Positions 4,027 to 5,012 of a DNA stretch of 5,012 nt are shown here, piece by piece. Position 1 is the stretch's first letter, and each line of letters begins with the position of its first letter. This DNA is from Acidiferrobacterales bacterium. GTDB lineage: Bacteria > Pseudomonadota > Gammaproteobacteria > Acidiferrobacterales > Sulfurifustaceae. The stretch lies in NCBI GenBank assembly GCA_919902095.1, contig CAKKQL010000179.1, positions 1-5,012 on the forward strand. Direction: 5' to 3'. The notes under the pieces are model-generated. The model was given only the letters and a program-made list of their open reading frames with translations, ran no database searches and was not told where the DNA came from. Position numbers and translations under genes: made by a program.

Positions 4027-5012
4027 CCCGGAAGACGCAAGCGCGGCATCCCTGCCGCGCGTCCCTCGCCTCAGTCCGATCGGCGAAGCGGCAATCAGGA
4101 CATCCCTGTCCTGCCGCCCTCGCCTCAGTCCGATCGGCGACCGCCTGAAAGGCGGCAGACTCCCGCCTGGCAGCGCGCGCTCGCCGCCGCCATCACCGAG
4201 CCCGAGGAGCTGCTTGCCGCCGTGGGCCTCGGGGCCGAGTGGCTGCCGGCGGCGCGGGCCGCGGCGCGGCTGTTTCCGCTGCGGGTGCCGCGTGGATTCG
4301 TCGCGCGCATGCGCCACGGCGACCCGCGCGACCCGCTGCTGCGGCAGGTGCTGCCGCTGGCTGAGGAATGCCTGGCGGCGCCGGGGTTCGCGCCGGATCC
4401 GGTCGGCGATGCCGCCGCCATGCGCGCCCCCGGGGTATTGCACAAGTATCGGGGACGGGTGCTGCTCACGGCCACCGGCGCCTGCGCCGTGCACTGCCGC
4501 TACTGCTTCCGGCGCCATTTCCCCTATGCCGACGCCAATCCCACAACCGATCATTGGCGCCCGGCGCTGGACTACATCGCCACCGACGATTCCATCACGG
4601 AGGTCATTCTGAGCGGCGGCGATCCACTGACGCTTTCCGACCGGCGCCTGGCGGAATGCACTGCGGCGCTATCGGCAATTTCACACGTTAAACGCCTGCG
4701 CGTGCACACGCGCCTGCCGATCGTGCTGCCCGCGCGCGTGGACGATGGATTGTTGCAATGGCTCGACCGCCTGCGCTTTAAAACCGTGGTTGTTGTGCAC
4801 GCGAACCACGTCCACGAGATCGACCGCGAGGTGATGACAGCACTGGCGCGGCTGAAAGGCGCGGGTGCCGAACTGCTCAATCAGTCGGTGCTGCTGCGCG
4901 GCGTCAATGACAGCGTGGAGGCGCTGGCGGACCTGAGCGAGGCGCTGTTTGTGGCCGGTGCGCTGCCGTATTACCTGCATGCGCTCGACAAGGTTCAAGG
5001 CGCGGCGCATTT
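4021..5012 (+). CDS. epmB: EF-P-(R)-beta-lysine synthesis: lysine 2,3-aminomutase EpmB (3' end missing)
   Basis: EpmB is a radical-SAM, PLP-dependent aminomutase that turns L-lysine into (R)-beta-lysine for EpmA. The frame stays open from ATG 4021 to the window edge: 330 codons plus two bases. From Trp50 onward it follows E. coli EpmB as remembered: ITEPEELL (58-65), FPLRVPRGFVARM (85-97), DPLLRQVL (104-111), APGFAPDP, GVLHKYRGRVLL (138-149), the cluster motif CAVHCRYC with Cys155, Cys159 and Cys162, FRRHFPYA, ILSGGDPLT (196-204), HTRLPIVLPARV, LLNQSVLLRGVND, and LPYYLHALDKVQGAAH at the edge. Roughly the last 50 residues, with the expected PLP lysine, lie outside. The first 50 residues are about 35 longer than in E. 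coli and consist largely of an 18-residue repeat (PSPQSDRR twice) encoded by a 54-bp DNA repeat. No other in-frame ATG, GTG or TTG occurs between 4021 and the conserved region, so this start is favoured despite a poor ribosome site. Confidence 0.94.
   Translation, partial: MIPGRRKRGIPAARPSPQSDRRSGNQDIPVLPPSPQSDRRPPERRQTPAWQRALAAAITEPEELLAAVGLGAEWLPAARAAARLFPLRVPRGFVARMRHGDPRDPLLRQVLPLAEECLAAPGFAPDPVGDAAAMRAPGVLHKYRGRVLLTATGACAVHCRYCFRRHFPYADANPTTDHWRPALDYIATDDSITEVILSGGDPLTLSDRRLAECTAALSAISHVKRLRVHTRLPIVLPARVDDGLLQWLDRLRFKTVVVVHANHVHEIDREVMTALARLKGAGAELLNQSVLLRGVNDSVEALADLSEALFVAGALPYYLHALDKVQGAAH
4031..4138. repeat. Two-copy 54-bp tandem repeat with covarying hairpins, inside epmB 5' end
   Basis: Copies at 4031-4084 and 4085-4138 are identical at 43 of 54 positions by eye; 4063-4086 and 4117-4140 are identical over 24 bases. 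Each copy forms a hairpin with the loop TCCC: 4041-4048 with 4053-4060 (8 bp), and 4096-4102 with 4107-4113 (7 bp). Three stem pairs differ between copies and each change keeps pairing. The period is 18 codons, so epmB stays in frame. Confidence 0.88.
4141..4167. repeat. Third hairpin, or degenerate end, of the epmB repeat tract
   Basis: CCGCCT (4141-4146) pairs with AGGCGG (4150-4155) across a GAA loop, directly after the second 54-bp copy. GGCGG (4151-4155) can alternatively pair with CCGCC (4163-4167), so the two folds exclude each other. The GAAAGGCGGCA wording weakly resembles the start of the 54-bp unit, suggesting a degenerate third copy. Confidence 0.5.

Noticed and set aside
4031..4155. 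CRISPR array
   Set aside because: Only two tandem 54-bp copies exist, with no spacers of distinct sequence between repeats and no cas genes; the unit is coding and in frame with epmB.
3889..4554. Minus-strand open frame crossing the 54-bp repeats (SPIGLRRG twice)
   Set aside because: The repeated peptide only reflects the DNA repeat; the frame overlaps efp and the conserved radical-SAM core of epmB on the other strand.

Overview
The window (5012 bp, GC-rich) looks like chromosomal DNA of an environmental gammaproteobacterium. The case rests on a Pseudomonas-like endonuclease/exonuclease/phosphatase (EEP) protein, a gammaproteobacterial-type 5S rRNA end, and the complete enzyme pair for beta-lysylation of elongation factor P (EpmA and EpmB) beside efp itself. 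Genus cannot be read from the sequence; a Chromatiales- or Acidiferrobacterales-like lineage is only a guess.

Layout. Positions 1-75 hold the 3' end of a 5S rRNA gene and a strong intrinsic terminator, so the window opens at the end of an rRNA operon. A non-coding stretch of about 230 bp leads to an EEP-family hydrolase (324-1190, +), which converges on a DUF488 protein (1201-1752, -). The DUF488 gene is divergent from dtd, D-aminoacyl-tRNA deacylase (1839-2276, +). dtd converges on epmA (2332-3306, -), which lies downstream of efp (3416-3979, -). epmB (4021 to the right edge, +, cut off at its 3' end) diverges from efp across only 41 bp.

How the genes work together. EpmB makes (R)-beta-lysine, EpmA attaches it to Lys34 of EF-P, and modified EF-P rescues ribosomes stalled on proline runs. 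dtd is a second translation-quality gene, removing D-amino acids from tRNA. The right two thirds of the window is therefore a translation-fidelity neighbourhood.

The unusual content is in the gaps. Both ends of epmA carry elements built from period-7 sequence folded into an inverted repeat. A perfect 17-bp inverted repeat straddles the efp stop codon. A two-copy 54-bp repeat lies in frame inside the 5' end of epmB; each copy forms a hairpin with the same TCCC loop, and the stems differ by compensatory changes. These look like small palindromic repeats that have accumulated in the efp/epm locus. I see no defence system, prophage, transposase or CRISPR array.
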